Assembly: GCF_010667575.1 (NCBI RefSeq)
Contig: NZ_JAABNT010000018.1
Location: 1-64,000, forward strand
Direction: 5' to 3'
DNA from: Sulfitobacter sediminilitoris
Lineage (GTDB): Bacteria; Pseudomonadota; Alphaproteobacteria; Rhodobacterales; Rhodobacteraceae
DNA: 64,000 nucleotides
The position numbers and the translations under genes are program-made. The notes under the pieces are model-generated. The model ran no database searches. It was not told where the DNA came from and saw only the letters and a program-made list of their open reading frames with translations. This document shows, in pieces, positions 25,536-33,928 of the stretch; the stretch's first letter is position 1, and every line of letters starts with the position of its first letter.

Positions 25536-27208
25536 ATGGATACGAACTTAGATACGACAAACACAGCCGTCAAAGACCCGGTCACAGTCACACTTGGATG
25601 CGACCCCCAAGTTAATGTCACGCTGTCAGAAACTCCGACAGGAACGATCTTTGTGGTTGTCGCATCTGCAGACCCGGCCGTGCCAGTTGGCGACATCGAC
25701 GGTATTTTCTTCAATCTCGCGCGGGATTCTGCACTTGATGATCTGATCTTCTTTCCGGATGCCAACGACGGCTCTATCTTTTCCCCGGTTACCGGTATTC
25801 AGGCGAATGCAAACAGTGTGAACACGCTCGCGAACGGTGCTCAGGTGAACGATGCCTATGACGTTGGCATTCAGTTTGGAACGGTTGATGATTCCACTCC
25901 GGATCTGTGCCGCAGGCAAATTTCACACTGTCCTCTGCCAATGGGCCACTCACACTTGACGATCTGGACCTCGACAGCCTGACGACCGTGATCCAGTCAG
26001 ATGGCGGAAATGGTCAGGTGCTGACAACTGGCGACACAGCGGGTGGTGATCCGGTGATGGTCGATACCGTCAAGCTCTTCGAAAACTTCAACAATATTTT
26101 GACCCGGATGAAAGCTCAGCGATCGTGTACGATGGAAATTGGGAAGTGCGCTATGGCAAGCTTTATACCGATGGCTGCAACGATGGCACGCTGACACTGG
26201 CCGAGGTCGAGGTGGCGGGCGCGGTTGGGATCTCTTTTGATGCCATGGTCGGTGACCTGTACAAGTTCGAGGCTACCGGTTCTTATGCGGACGAGCTTCG
26301 GCTGGAAGTGCAATTGAATGATGGCACATGGCAGACGCTCGATAACTTCGTCGTCAATGCAGACAAATCTGCGCTTGTCGGCTCCAACACCGGCAACCAG
26401 ATCACTGAGCAGGAAAGCAGCCTGAGCTACGAGGGTGGAATTCTGGATAACGTGGAAGGCACGGCACAGTTCCGATTTGTATCTGATATCACTGCCAGCG
26501 ACGAACAGATCTACATCGACAATATCGAAGTCACATGCTCGGAAGAAACCAGCGGCGGAACGGAGACGGTTGCGGTCCGGAGTGAAGTGATCGCAGAAGA
26601 CTTTGACGGCCTGCATGAATTGACCGACAGCCATGACATTGTGCGCGCTGATGGATGGGAGGCGGCTTACGGCGGCGCCTATACTGATGGCTGCAACGAT
26701 GGTCAGTTGATGTTCGCGAGCGTTGAGACAGAAGGTCCCGCCACGATCAGCTTTGAGGCGCAGGTCGATCAATTGTGCAAGTTCGAGGCGTCTGGCTACT
26801 ACGCCGATAATCTGGCGCTTCAGGTGCGTCTGGACGGCGGTGAATGGCAAACGCTCGATAATTTCGTCGTGAACCAAGATAAAACCGTGCTTGTTGGGTC
26901 CGAAACTGGCAAAGAGATCACGGAAAACGCATCTACATTGAGCTACGAGGGCGGCATCCTTGACGATGCGACCAGCTCTGTTCATGTCCGATATTTCTGC
27001 CAGAGATGAGCGTGTTCTCATCGACGATGTGAAAATCGAAACCACCGAAATGGAAGTTGTAGACGGTGGCGGTCATTCAGGTGGTGCCGACTGTGACGCG
27101 CAATATGATGTGCAGTACATCGCGGGTGTACCAACCGTTCCGATGGTCGAAGAAGACCTGATCATCCCTGCTGAGCCTGAAGAGGAATTGGTCGATATGG
27201 ACGTCTGA
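25536..27208 (+). pseudogene. Broken gene for a two-repeat acidic protein
   Basis: An ATG at 25536 with a CAGGAG site begins a reading frame that continues only after shifts near 25903, 26098 and 26988. Joined, the pieces give about 550 residues. There is an N-terminal domain (VTVTLGCDPQVNVTLSETPTG and IDGIFFNLARDSALDDL). Two tandem repeats of about 145 residues follow, each containing YTDGCNDG, then WQTLDNFVVN, and SLSYEGGILD or TLSYEGGILD. The acidic C-terminus is PEEELVDMDV. No signal peptide is seen; repeats of this kind occur in secreted calcium-binding-type proteins. The disruptions may be real decay or sequencing errors. The third looks like an 11-bp loss between short direct repeats. 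Confidence 0.6.
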
Positions 27209-27813
27209 TCTATCCAACCATCTGATATGAAGGGGCCCTTGCCAGTCTGGTGGGGGCCCTTTCTGCATTGAAGATACATTCTGCGGTCACCGCAGCTTGC
27301 CTAGGCGCAGGATCTGAACTGAAAGGAAATGGTGGTGGTGGACGCAGTTCCGAGCGAACTCGTCTCTGGCAAAAAATTCCTGATAACAGGGAATTTACAG
27401 GGAAAATCGGAGGATTCCGGTCAATTTCAGCGGATTTGACCCGGAATACTCATGCGATGACAGGTGGTTAGAGGCGATTTCCCTGCACTATGGAACAGGG
27501 AATTATCTTTGCCCGAGCAGGGAAAGAACTCTAACGAACAGGGAATGAAGAAGGCGGAGCAGGGAAGTGCTGGCTTCCAGCAGAATTACGAGGCCGCCTC
27601 CCACAGCATCAAAGACAGATGGGTCTGACTAAATACTAGGCTCTGGACCTATAAACGGGTCCCGGCGTCAACGGCTGCTTTGACTCAGACCAGACACTGG
27701 CGAAAAACACGGCTAAGACCGAGTTGCGGACGAAGGAGCTACTCGGGGCTTCTTTTGTTCAAACGAAATTCCCGTGGTATTGGTTACTATCTGAAAGAAA
27801 CTTGGAGGTGATC
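27209..27813. other. Gene-free, repeat-containing stretch
   Basis: No supported gene. Six copies of CAGGGAA lie at 27387, 27398, 27496, 27518, 27539 and 27560 on the plus strand, the last four spaced 21-22 bp apart. An 18-base word at 27717-27734 recurs exactly at 63128-63145. The last 30 bases hold the leader and GGAGG ribosome binding site of the methyltransferase gene. Confidence 0.5.
27387..27566 (+). repeat. Array of six CAGGGAA heptamers
   Basis: CAGGGAA occurs at 27387, 27398, 27496, 27518, 27539 and 27560. The last four copies are in phase at 22, 21 and 21 bp, about two DNA turns. The function is unknown. The array could be a protein-binding array or relic sequence of a mobile element. 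Confidence 0.55.
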
Positions 27814-28749
27814 ATGGCTCTTCACAGAGACAGCATTCCGCAAATCAATGGCGGCGTATTCCTCGACTATGCTGGCATGGAAACCGAAATAATCTTTTCC
27901 AAGGGCATGGAGTTGCCCGGCTTTGCATCCTACCCCCTTTTGGAAACGAAAGATGGGCGCAAGATGCTCGCGGAATACATGCGGGCATTCATAGAGGTTG
28001 GCAAGTCCCAAGGTGCAGGCGTCATCATTGAAAGCCCGACTTGGCTGGCCAATAGGGACCGCGCAGCGCCCTTGGGTTACTCGCCCAAAGACCTAGCTGC
28101 TCTGAACCGGTCGGCCATCGAACTCGTGTCAAAAGTTCGCTCAGAGGCGGGCGACCTTCCCACGATTATCTGCGGTATCATCGGGCCGCGTGACGACGCC
28201 TACGCCCCCACGGAACAAATGACTGCGAAGGAGGCTGAGACCTATCACGCGGAACAGGTCAATGTTCTGGCTGAAACGGAGGCGGACATCATCGGGGGTT
28301 ACACTGTTGCCTATCCTGCTGAGGCAATTGGTATGGTTCAGGCGATCAAGAACACTGGCATGCCCGCGATGATTTCATTCACAGTTGAGACAAACGGCAG
28401 GCTACCTACTGGCGAAACACTGGGCGAAGCAATCGAAGCAGTGGACGCCGCAACCGACTGTTATGCGAGCTATTTCATGATTAACTGCGCACACCCCGAC
28501 CACTTCGTTGACATCCTATCGGACGAGCCCTGGATGCAGCGCCTACGAGGCATCATGGCAAACGCATCGCGATGCAGTCATGCGGAACTGGACGAAGCAA
28601 CGGAGCTTGATGACGGTGACCCAGTGGAACTTGGACAACAGCTCGCCGAAATTCACGGAAATCATTCCCAGATCAGCATTCTAGGGGGATGCTGCGGCAC
28701 AGACATGCGCCACATTGACCAGATCGCGAAGTCGGCCATCACTAACTGA
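27814..28749 (+). CDS. Homocysteine S-methyltransferase family protein
   Basis: The protein has 311 residues. The N-terminus NGGVFLDYAGMETEIIF corresponds to the DGGMGTEL-type start of the family. The three Zn ligands are the Cys of MINCAHPDHF near residue 225 and the Cys pair in LGGCCGTDMRHI near 295. These bind zinc that activates the homocysteine thiol. The methyl donor could be S-methylmethionine, betaine or another methylated compound. The start at 27814 has a GGAGGTGAT ribosome binding site; the upstream extension is not protein-like. A MITE-like element sits 37 bp after the stop. Confidence 0.85.
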   Translation: MALHRDSIPQINGGVFLDYAGMETEIIFSKGMELPGFASYPLLETKDGRKMLAEYMRAFIEVGKSQGAGVIIESPTWLANRDRAAPLGYSPKDLAALNRSAIELVSKVRSEAGDLPTIICGIIGPRDDAYAPTEQMTAKEAETYHAEQVNVLAETEADIIGGYTVAYPAEAIGMVQAIKNTGMPAMISFTVETNGRLPTGETLGEAIEAVDAATDCYASYFMINCAHPDHFVDILSDEPWMQRLRGIMANASRCSHAELDEATELDDGDPVELGQQLAEIHGNHSQISILGGCCGTDMRHIDQIAKSAITN

Positions 28750-28786
28750 ACCGCCAAAAGAAGGCTGTGTAAAATGCCCGCTTCGG

Positions 28787-29010
28787 GCTGATTTTGTTGA
28801 AAAACTCGAAAATTCGACCGCCAAATTCTTCCGCCAAAATCCATTGAATCACCCAAGTCCGCGCGGAACGGTCAGTGTAAGCCGTGAGGACCTCTCACAT
28901 TGCAAAGTCAGCGTTTCGACCGCCCCCCTCGTGGAATTTTCCGGCAGGCTTTCTATGGGCCACTTTTTTAGCAGTTTTTGCCAAAATAGGAGTTTTTCAA
29001 CACAATCGGC
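28787..29010 (+). mobile_element. 224-bp MITE-like element, copy 1
   Basis: The left end reads GCTGATTTTGTTGAAAAA, and the right end is its inverted complement apart from one or two bases, giving 21-bp terminal inverted repeats. The whole 224 bp recurs in the same orientation at 62777-63000 with 5 mismatches. There is no transposase inside; the internal open frame is too short and is simply carried along. Target-site duplications are not evident. Confidence 0.8.
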
Positions 29011-29069
29011 TCGTTCCAGCCATTAGCTGCGCTCAGCACTAAGTTCTGCTGAGCGGGACTTAGTTGCCG

Positions 29070-29459
29070 TTATCCAGCAGCCTGTCGAGCGTAGTCGTCT
29101 GCATCGAACCAGCCACGGGAGGCTCGAACCTTTAAGTTGTCATTCAATTCCCATTCTTCCCAACCGCGTATCTTAAGTGGTTTACCTGTCGTCGCATCGT
29201 GACCGGTAAAGGTCCACACGTAGATCACGTGGTTCCCAGAGCATCGTACATCGTCGCAGGTCAGCGAGAGATCAGGAACATCAGCGTAGAAACCTGCGGC
29301 CATATCCTGCACCCGCGAGCGGCCTGTCCAAGGCTCTCCGCGGTTAATGATGATCTCGCCATCTTCAGCGTAGAACGAGGCGACAGCTTGTGCCTCTTTT
29401 GAGTTCCAAGCGGCCGTGTAATCGGCAGCAATTCGCTCCACTTCCTGCGGATCAATCAT
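29070..29459 (-). CDS. SnoaL-like / NTF2-fold protein
   Basis: A 129-residue protein with the NTF2-like pattern. The N-terminal helix VERIAADYTAAWNSKEAQAVASFYAEDGEIII is followed by RGEPWTGRSRVQDMAAGFYADVPDLSLTCDDV and the strands NHVIYVWTFTGHDATTGKPLKIRGWEEWEL. This matches small cone-shaped SnoaL/polyketide-cyclase-like domains, which act as hydrolases, isomerases or simple ligand binders. No catalytic assignment is possible. It stands between MITE copy 1 and the IS110 remnant. Confidence 0.8.
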   Translation of the reverse strand: MIDPQEVERIAADYTAAWNSKEAQAVASFYAEDGEIIINRGEPWTGRSRVQDMAAGFYADVPDLSLTCDDVRCSGNHVIYVWTFTGHDATTGKPLKIRGWEEWELNDNLKVRASRGWFDADDYARQAAG

Positions 29460-29550
29460 CTCGCTAACTCCATTGTTTCTTTCGACCAGAGGATGCCACT
29501 GATGTATCTGGGAAGTCGATGCTGAACTTGCTTGCAGGTCTGCTAATGGG

Positions 29551-29793
29551 ATGAACCGGCTGCTTCCCCCGGTGGGTCATGCCTTGAAGAACTCGTTTCT
29601 GCCAATTCTGGAAGAAAGGCAGGATGAGATATCGCCGCGCATGCGTGCCATTCTGAGCGGTCTCTACGGCGACTGGCTGTGGCTGGATGAACGGATTGAG
29701 GCCATAGCCAAAGAGATCGAAGACATCAGCCGGACAGAGGAGAACTGCGACAATGTGATGACCATCTCGGGTATTGGTCCCTTGATCTCAACG
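29551..29793 (+). pseudogene. IS110-family transposase remnant
   Basis: About 81 codons match the central part of IS110 transposases: ILEERQDEISPRMRAILSGL, DWLWLDERIEAIAKEIEDI and NVMTISGIGPLIST. The last is the start of the helix-hairpin-helix C-terminal domain. The N-terminal RuvC-like catalytic half and the rest of the C-terminus are missing. The match ends at about 29793, exactly where a minus-strand IS200/IS605 transposase match begins. Confidence 0.75.
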
Positions 29794-29903
29794 GTGACCC
29801 GCAGCCGAATGTCGCCCTGTAGAACTTTGTAGCGATACTTGGTCGACCATACGATGTGATAGCGGTGATAGAACACGCAGTGGCTGCCGGTGTCGTATTG
29901 CAT
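29794..29903 (-). pseudogene. IS200/IS605-type TnpA remnant
   Basis: The minus-strand reading from the ATG at 29903 gives MQYDTGSHCVFYHRYHIVWS then TKYRYKVLQGDIRLRV, the N-terminus of IS200/IS605 TnpA (Y1 HUH transposase). The HUH and Tyr motifs lie later in the protein and are absent because the sequence switches into the IS110 remnant after about 36 codons. Confidence 0.8.
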
Positions 29904-29969
29904 GTCCTTACCCTCTGGAAAATGTGCCTTCGACCCGGCTACGGCTCATTTTCCAGAGGGTAAGGACAT
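29902..29969 (-). promoter_or_regulatory. Long hairpin covering the TnpA ribosome binding site
   Basis: Positions 29902-29924 and 29947-29969 form a perfect 23-bp inverted repeat with a 22-base loop. On the minus strand the arm nearest the tnpA start holds AGGGTAAGGACATG, so the ribosome binding site and most of the start codon are inside the stem. IS200 transposase mRNAs are known to be silenced by such a 5' stem-loop. Confidence 0.7.
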
Positions 29970-29996
29970 CCACTTCTCGATTCACGCTAAAGCGAG

Positions 29997-30013
29997 ACCG
30001 ACTGGAAGTCGGT
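29997..30013. repeat. Short hairpin, candidate IS200-type left-end structure
   Basis: ACCGACT and AGTCGGT, each 7 bp, flank a three-base loop. It lies upstream of the TnpA remnant, where the left-end recognition hairpin of an IS200/IS605 element would be. Confidence 0.45.
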
Positions 30014-30075
30014 CGGTTTGCTCCACGGCGTGGATACTAACATATTGTCGCGCTTGCAGGCCAACTGACAATGAC

Positions 30076-33000
30076 TCAAAGGCCTTCGATGGCGGCTTCG
30101 GCTCGGGCCAGGAGCAAGACTGCGCCCTGAGCGCGGGCGTCAGCCGCAGCTTGTTCATAGGCTTTGGCCGCAGCAGCACTGTCGCCTTGAGAGCGGCTGA
30201 TGTCCCCAAGGATGCGATGCAATTCCGGTATGGCCCACCTCTCGCCGCAGACCTCTGCCTCAGCCAACCCGCGCTTGACAGCCGCCTCTGCACCTGCGGC
30301 ATCACCCGCGCGAAGTTGGGCCTTAGCCTGCTCCGCGAGGAACAGAGGCGCCCAGAGCCAGCAACCGGTAGCTCGATAATCTTTCAGCGCCGCGTCGACT
30401 CGCGCGGGACCGTCAGCCTCATCGGCCATGCAGGAAGTGACCGCCTCGAAAATCCAAGCGTAGAGCTTCCATAGTGACATGTCGTGCTCTATCGCGACTT
30501 GGCGCATTTCTTCGGTCACCTTGCGCGCGCGCGAGATGTCGCCTTCCCATAAGGCCAACGTGATATCGTGCAGCCCAGCATAGCAAAACGTATTGGCGTG
30601 GTTCAGGTGGCGCGCCAATTCCATTGATCGGTCAGCCACCACAAGCGCCCCCTCACGGTCACCGCACATCCACATGGCGAGATGCATGTAGCACCAAATT
30701 TGCACGCCAGGGTCCTGCGCAAATTTGGTAGCAAAATCCGTGATCTCTGCCTGCTGGTAGAGATCATAAGCAACTTTCAGGTCTTCTAGCGCTTCTGGCG
30801 AACGGCCCATAGAGATCAGCGTGGCCGCCCGCATGCGGCGCGATATCAGACGGGGGATCAGTTCGGCTTCCCCCGACATCGCTTCGACCAATCTGTTTGC
30901 AGTCTCATAGGCTTGGTAGAGGCGGTTGCCGATATATGGTGCGATCCAGGCGCCATAGTAGATTGCAACGCGAAGTTCGGCGCTGTCTGTCGCGGCTATC
31001 CGCTGCATCGCCTTGCCGAAGGCTTCCGAAGCTTCAGCCGAGGCGTAGCCTTCCTTCGCGATATACACTTGGGCAATTTGCACAAGAAGCTCTAGCTCCC
31101 GCTCGCGCCACACGGGCTCGTCCAACAGGCCACCGACCTCGATAAGTGCCGTCTTTAGATGGTTTGCTGCCTCGTCGTAAGCAGGCCGCGCTTGCGCCTG
31201 CGATCCAGCCTTAGACCAAAACTCTGCCGCCTTTTCTGTCAATCCCGCCTGAGAGGCGTGATAAGCAGTCAATTCGGGCGCGGCATTCTCGGCCTCGAAG
31301 ACTTCCACAAGACGGGCATGAATGTCCTGTCGTCGGCGCTTGAGCAGACTCTCATAGGCGACGTCACGCACCAGTGCGTGCTTGAAGACGTAGCTGGCGT
31401 CCGGAGGGGCGCCTCGCCGGAAGACCAATTCGCTTTGTTCAAGCTGAACCAGTGCATCGTCAAGCGTCTGCTCACTGACACCGGCAATCTTTTCAAGTGC
31501 AGCGCGGTCGAAGTTTCGCCCGATGCAAGCGGCCATCTGCGCAACCTCCTTAATTGGCTGAAGGCGGTCGATTCTCGCCATAAGGGAATCATGCAACGTC
31601 GCAGGGATGGTCACTCGGCTTAGGGGACCGGTAAGTTCATAGGCAGTCTCCGTCTCGCGCAAATCGCCCGATTCAAGGATCGTTTTGGTCATCTCCTCGA
31701 TGAACAGTGGGACCCCGTCGGTGCGGGCGATGATCTCTGCTACAAGCTCCGGGGGAAGGCTCTTACCCCTGGCAATACGCGACAATACGGCTGCTGTCTG
31801 CTCTGATCCTAACCTGTTCAGCGTCAGCTTGCTCACGATTGGGTGGCCGCCAAACCCGTGAACGAAGCTCGGTCGCCCAGTGATCAAGAGCATGGCCCGC
31901 TCGCCGGTAATGCGGTCGAGGCAAGCTTCCAGCATTGCGAGTGTGGACGGATCAATCCAATGCGCATCTTCCACCACCATGAGCACCGGCTTCTCGCGGG
32001 CCAGCGCGCGTACCTCTTCCGAGGTCTCGGACATAATTTGGTTCCGGGTTTGCTGCGGCGTAAGGCCAAGCGGACCCAACTCCGCTTCCAGGTCAATTTG
32101 CAGAAGCTCAGCAATGATCCTCGGATCAGCATGACGCAGGTTCGTCTTTAGCTTTTCGAACTTGTCTGTGGGGCTATCAGTCTCGCTCAACCCCATCGCA
32201 TGGGTGAGTTGCTGGATCACCGGGTAAAAACTTGAGTCCGAATGATAAGGCGAACAATGATAACTGATGCGGTAGTGTTCGCCCTGCGCGATTTCTTCAA
32301 TCGCCGCACGTGTAAGGCGCGACTTCCCGATGCCAGCCTCGCCAGTCAGAACGACAACCTGGCCCTCGCCGTCGCACGCGCGCCGCCAACGCTCGATGAT
32401 CAGCCCAAGCTCATGGTCGCGACCGATGAGCGGTAATGTCGGGTCAGGCGTGCCTTCCTCAAAACGTGTTGTGAGGCTGCGTTCAGCATCAACCTGCCAG
32501 GCGGTGACAGGATGCTCTACTCCTTTGATATTGAACGAACCTAGCTCAACGATCTCAAAATCCGCACCAAGAAGTTGCCGCGTGTTGTCCGCAATGATGA
32601 TGCGCCCAGGATCGGCCAAGGTCTGTAACCTTGCCGCAAGATTTGGCGTGTCGCCAACCACCGCCTCCTCCTGCGCGGCTCCTTCCCCAATAAGGTCACC
32701 GACCACGACCAGCCCGGTTGCCGCACCAATCCGCACGGTCAGATCACGCCCGTCCGGTGCCTTAATGACCTGCATTGCCTCAAGGATCTCCAGACCGGCC
32801 CTCGCCGCGCGCTTTGCGTCATCCTCATGCGCACGAGGCCAGCCAAAGTAGCAGAGTACTCCGTCGCCCATATATTTGGCCACCTGACCCTCATAGCGCG
32901 TTACTACCCCTGCGACCGTATTTTGGTAGCTGGTAATGACATCGCGCATGTCCTCCGGGTCGAGGCCCGCAGAAAGCTCCGTAGAGCCGACCAGATCAAC

Positions 33001-33252
33001 AAACATCGTCGTCAGGTGCCGCCGCTCCGCGCCTCCGCCAGTTCGCGCTAATTCTGTCTCAGTTATCGTTTCTCCAGCGCCTGCTTCCAACGCGGCGCGC
33101 AGCCGCTTCCGAGCGCCGAGAGACAGGCCCAACTCGCGCATGTCCTCGTCTGTGAGGTCAAACAAGATGTCGAGATCGATCTCATGCTCTGTCAGCGTCT
33201 CTTCCAGGGAGCTGAGTTTGCGAGACGATAGCCATCTGGAAAGATTCGACAT
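30076..33252 (-). CDS. SAM-domain class III adenylate/guanylate cyclase with AAA-type ATPase and TPR region
   Basis: A 1058-residue protein. Residues 1-60 form a SAM domain (LSRWLSSRKLSSLEETLTEH, DLTDEDMRELGLSLGARKRL). A class III cyclase domain follows at about 75-250 (TTMFVDLVGSTELS, KYMGDGVLCYFG, GDTPNLAARLQ), which keeps both metal-binding Asp residues and the catalytic Asn/Arg pair. A STAND-like ATPase has Walker A GEAGIGKSR near residue 304 and a LMVVEDAHW Walker B-like strand. The C-terminal 400 residues are helical repeats of TPR type. It is expected to make cAMP or cGMP in the cytoplasm under control of the ATPase/TPR sensor. The ATG at 33252 is preferred over an upstream TTG. It is the first of four cyclase genes in 9 kb. 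Confidence 0.88.
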   Translation of the reverse strand: MSNLSRWLSSRKLSSLEETLTEHEIDLDILFDLTDEDMRELGLSLGARKRLRAALEAGAGETITETELARTGGGAERRHLTTMFVDLVGSTELSAGLDPEDMRDVITSYQNTVAGVVTRYEGQVAKYMGDGVLCYFGWPRAHEDDAKRAARAGLEILEAMQVIKAPDGRDLTVRIGAATGLVVVGDLIGEGAAQEEAVVGDTPNLAARLQTLADPGRIIIADNTRQLLGADFEIVELGSFNIKGVEHPVTAWQVDAERSLTTRFEEGTPDPTLPLIGRDHELGLIIERWRRACDGEGQVVVLTGEAGIGKSRLTRAAIEEIAQGEHYRISYHCSPYHSDSSFYPVIQQLTHAMGLSETDSPTDKFEKLKTNLRHADPRIIAELLQIDLEAELGPLGLTPQQTRNQIMSETSEEVRALAREKPVLMVVEDAHWIDPSTLAMLEACLDRITGERAMLLITGRPSFVHGFGGHPIVSKLTLNRLGSEQTAAVLSRIARGKSLPPELVAEIIARTDGVPLFIEEMTKTILESGDLRETETAYELTGPLSRVTIPATLHDSLMARIDRLQPIKEVAQMAACIGRNFDRAALEKIAGVSEQTLDDALVQLEQSELVFRRGAPPDASYVFKHALVRDVAYESLLKRRRQDIHARLVEVFEAENAAPELTAYHASQAGLTEKAAEFWSKAGSQAQARPAYDEAANHLKTALIEVGGLLDEPVWRERELELLVQIAQVYIAKEGYASAEASEAFGKAMQRIAATDSAELRVAIYYGAWIAPYIGNRLYQAYETANRLVEAMSGEAELIPRLISRRMRAATLISMGRSPEALEDLKVAYDLYQQAEITDFATKFAQDPGVQIWCYMHLAMWMCGDREGALVVADRSMELARHLNHANTFCYAGLHDITLALWEGDISRARKVTEEMRQVAIEHDMSLWKLYAWIFEAVTSCMADEADGPARVDAALKDYRATGCWLWAPLFLAEQAKAQLRAGDAAGAEAAVKRGLAEAEVCGERWAIPELHRILGDISRSQGDSAAAAKAYEQAAADARAQGAVLLLARAEAAIEGL

Positions 33253-33928
33253 CGCTTCAAGGCTCCCGGTCAAGAGTTACGAAAGCATATTCAACCCATC
33301 CCGCGCAAATAGCAAAGGTGTTTGATTGGATCGTCGTTTTGGAAGCCGATCTGCCGTCTATGGATGGATGCAGGATGCACAACTTGCAACCCGATATCCA
33401 TGAGTACAGGAGCGATTTGATGATGTCCGGTCCGGGCTCAGAGCGGACTTGCGGCGGCGCAGCGGGGTAAGCTTGGACTGCGCTCCGTAAGCGGCCATTC
33501 CCGAAACACAGAAAATTCAACGCTTTCAGCGGCGTGCCCCGATCCCCGGACATTCGGTTGTTCGGATCAGTCGTTGGTCTACAGACCCCGGAACGACGGC
33601 TGTGAGCCCTTCTACGACGTTCATGATCTGTACAAAATCCGTCGCGAAGGGCGGATTCCGGACCTTCTCTGCACCCGCGAGCCACATTAACCCAGAAGCG
33701 AAAAGCAGACCTTCAGAAAACAGGGTATCCGCGCGCTATTCTGCACCGCCGCAAGTCGGCAATGAGCCCAGTCTTGACATTGATTGGACAATGCAGTCGG
33801 CGATCAAGAACGCAGAGTTGCGTTGCTGAGGCTTACTGTGGAACAGTCGTAGAAATTAACATCAAAGCAATAGTAGGTTTCATGAAAGAAAGTTCGCTCA
33901 CTTTGGCCCTCCAGTCCTAAGTCAATGG
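33253..33928. other. Gene-free stretch between two cyclase genes, containing a long inverted repeat
   Basis: No supported gene. A 29-bp sequence at 33434-33462 is repeated in inverted orientation at 33741-33769 with 25 of 29 matches. The region also carries GTCCGCT-like words akin to the intergenic repeats elsewhere in the window. The promoters of the two divergent cyclase genes must lie here, but no clear -35/-10 pair stands out. Confidence 0.4.

Noticed and set aside
26116..27045. Minus-strand open frame of about 309 codons across the broken repeat-protein gene
   Set aside because: The plus strand holds two clearly homologous tandem repeats, and the minus-strand frame is their antisense, so the minus-strand reading is not independent.
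28715..29026. Open frames within both MITE copies giving nearly the same peptide
   Set aside because: The similarity is due to the repeated DNA itself; there is no ribosome binding site and the frame runs from the flank into the element.
33257..33685. Minus-strand open frame of about 142 codons between two cyclase genes
   Set aside because: It is Arg/Cys-rich with no motif and overlaps the inverted repeat; it is probably non-coding.
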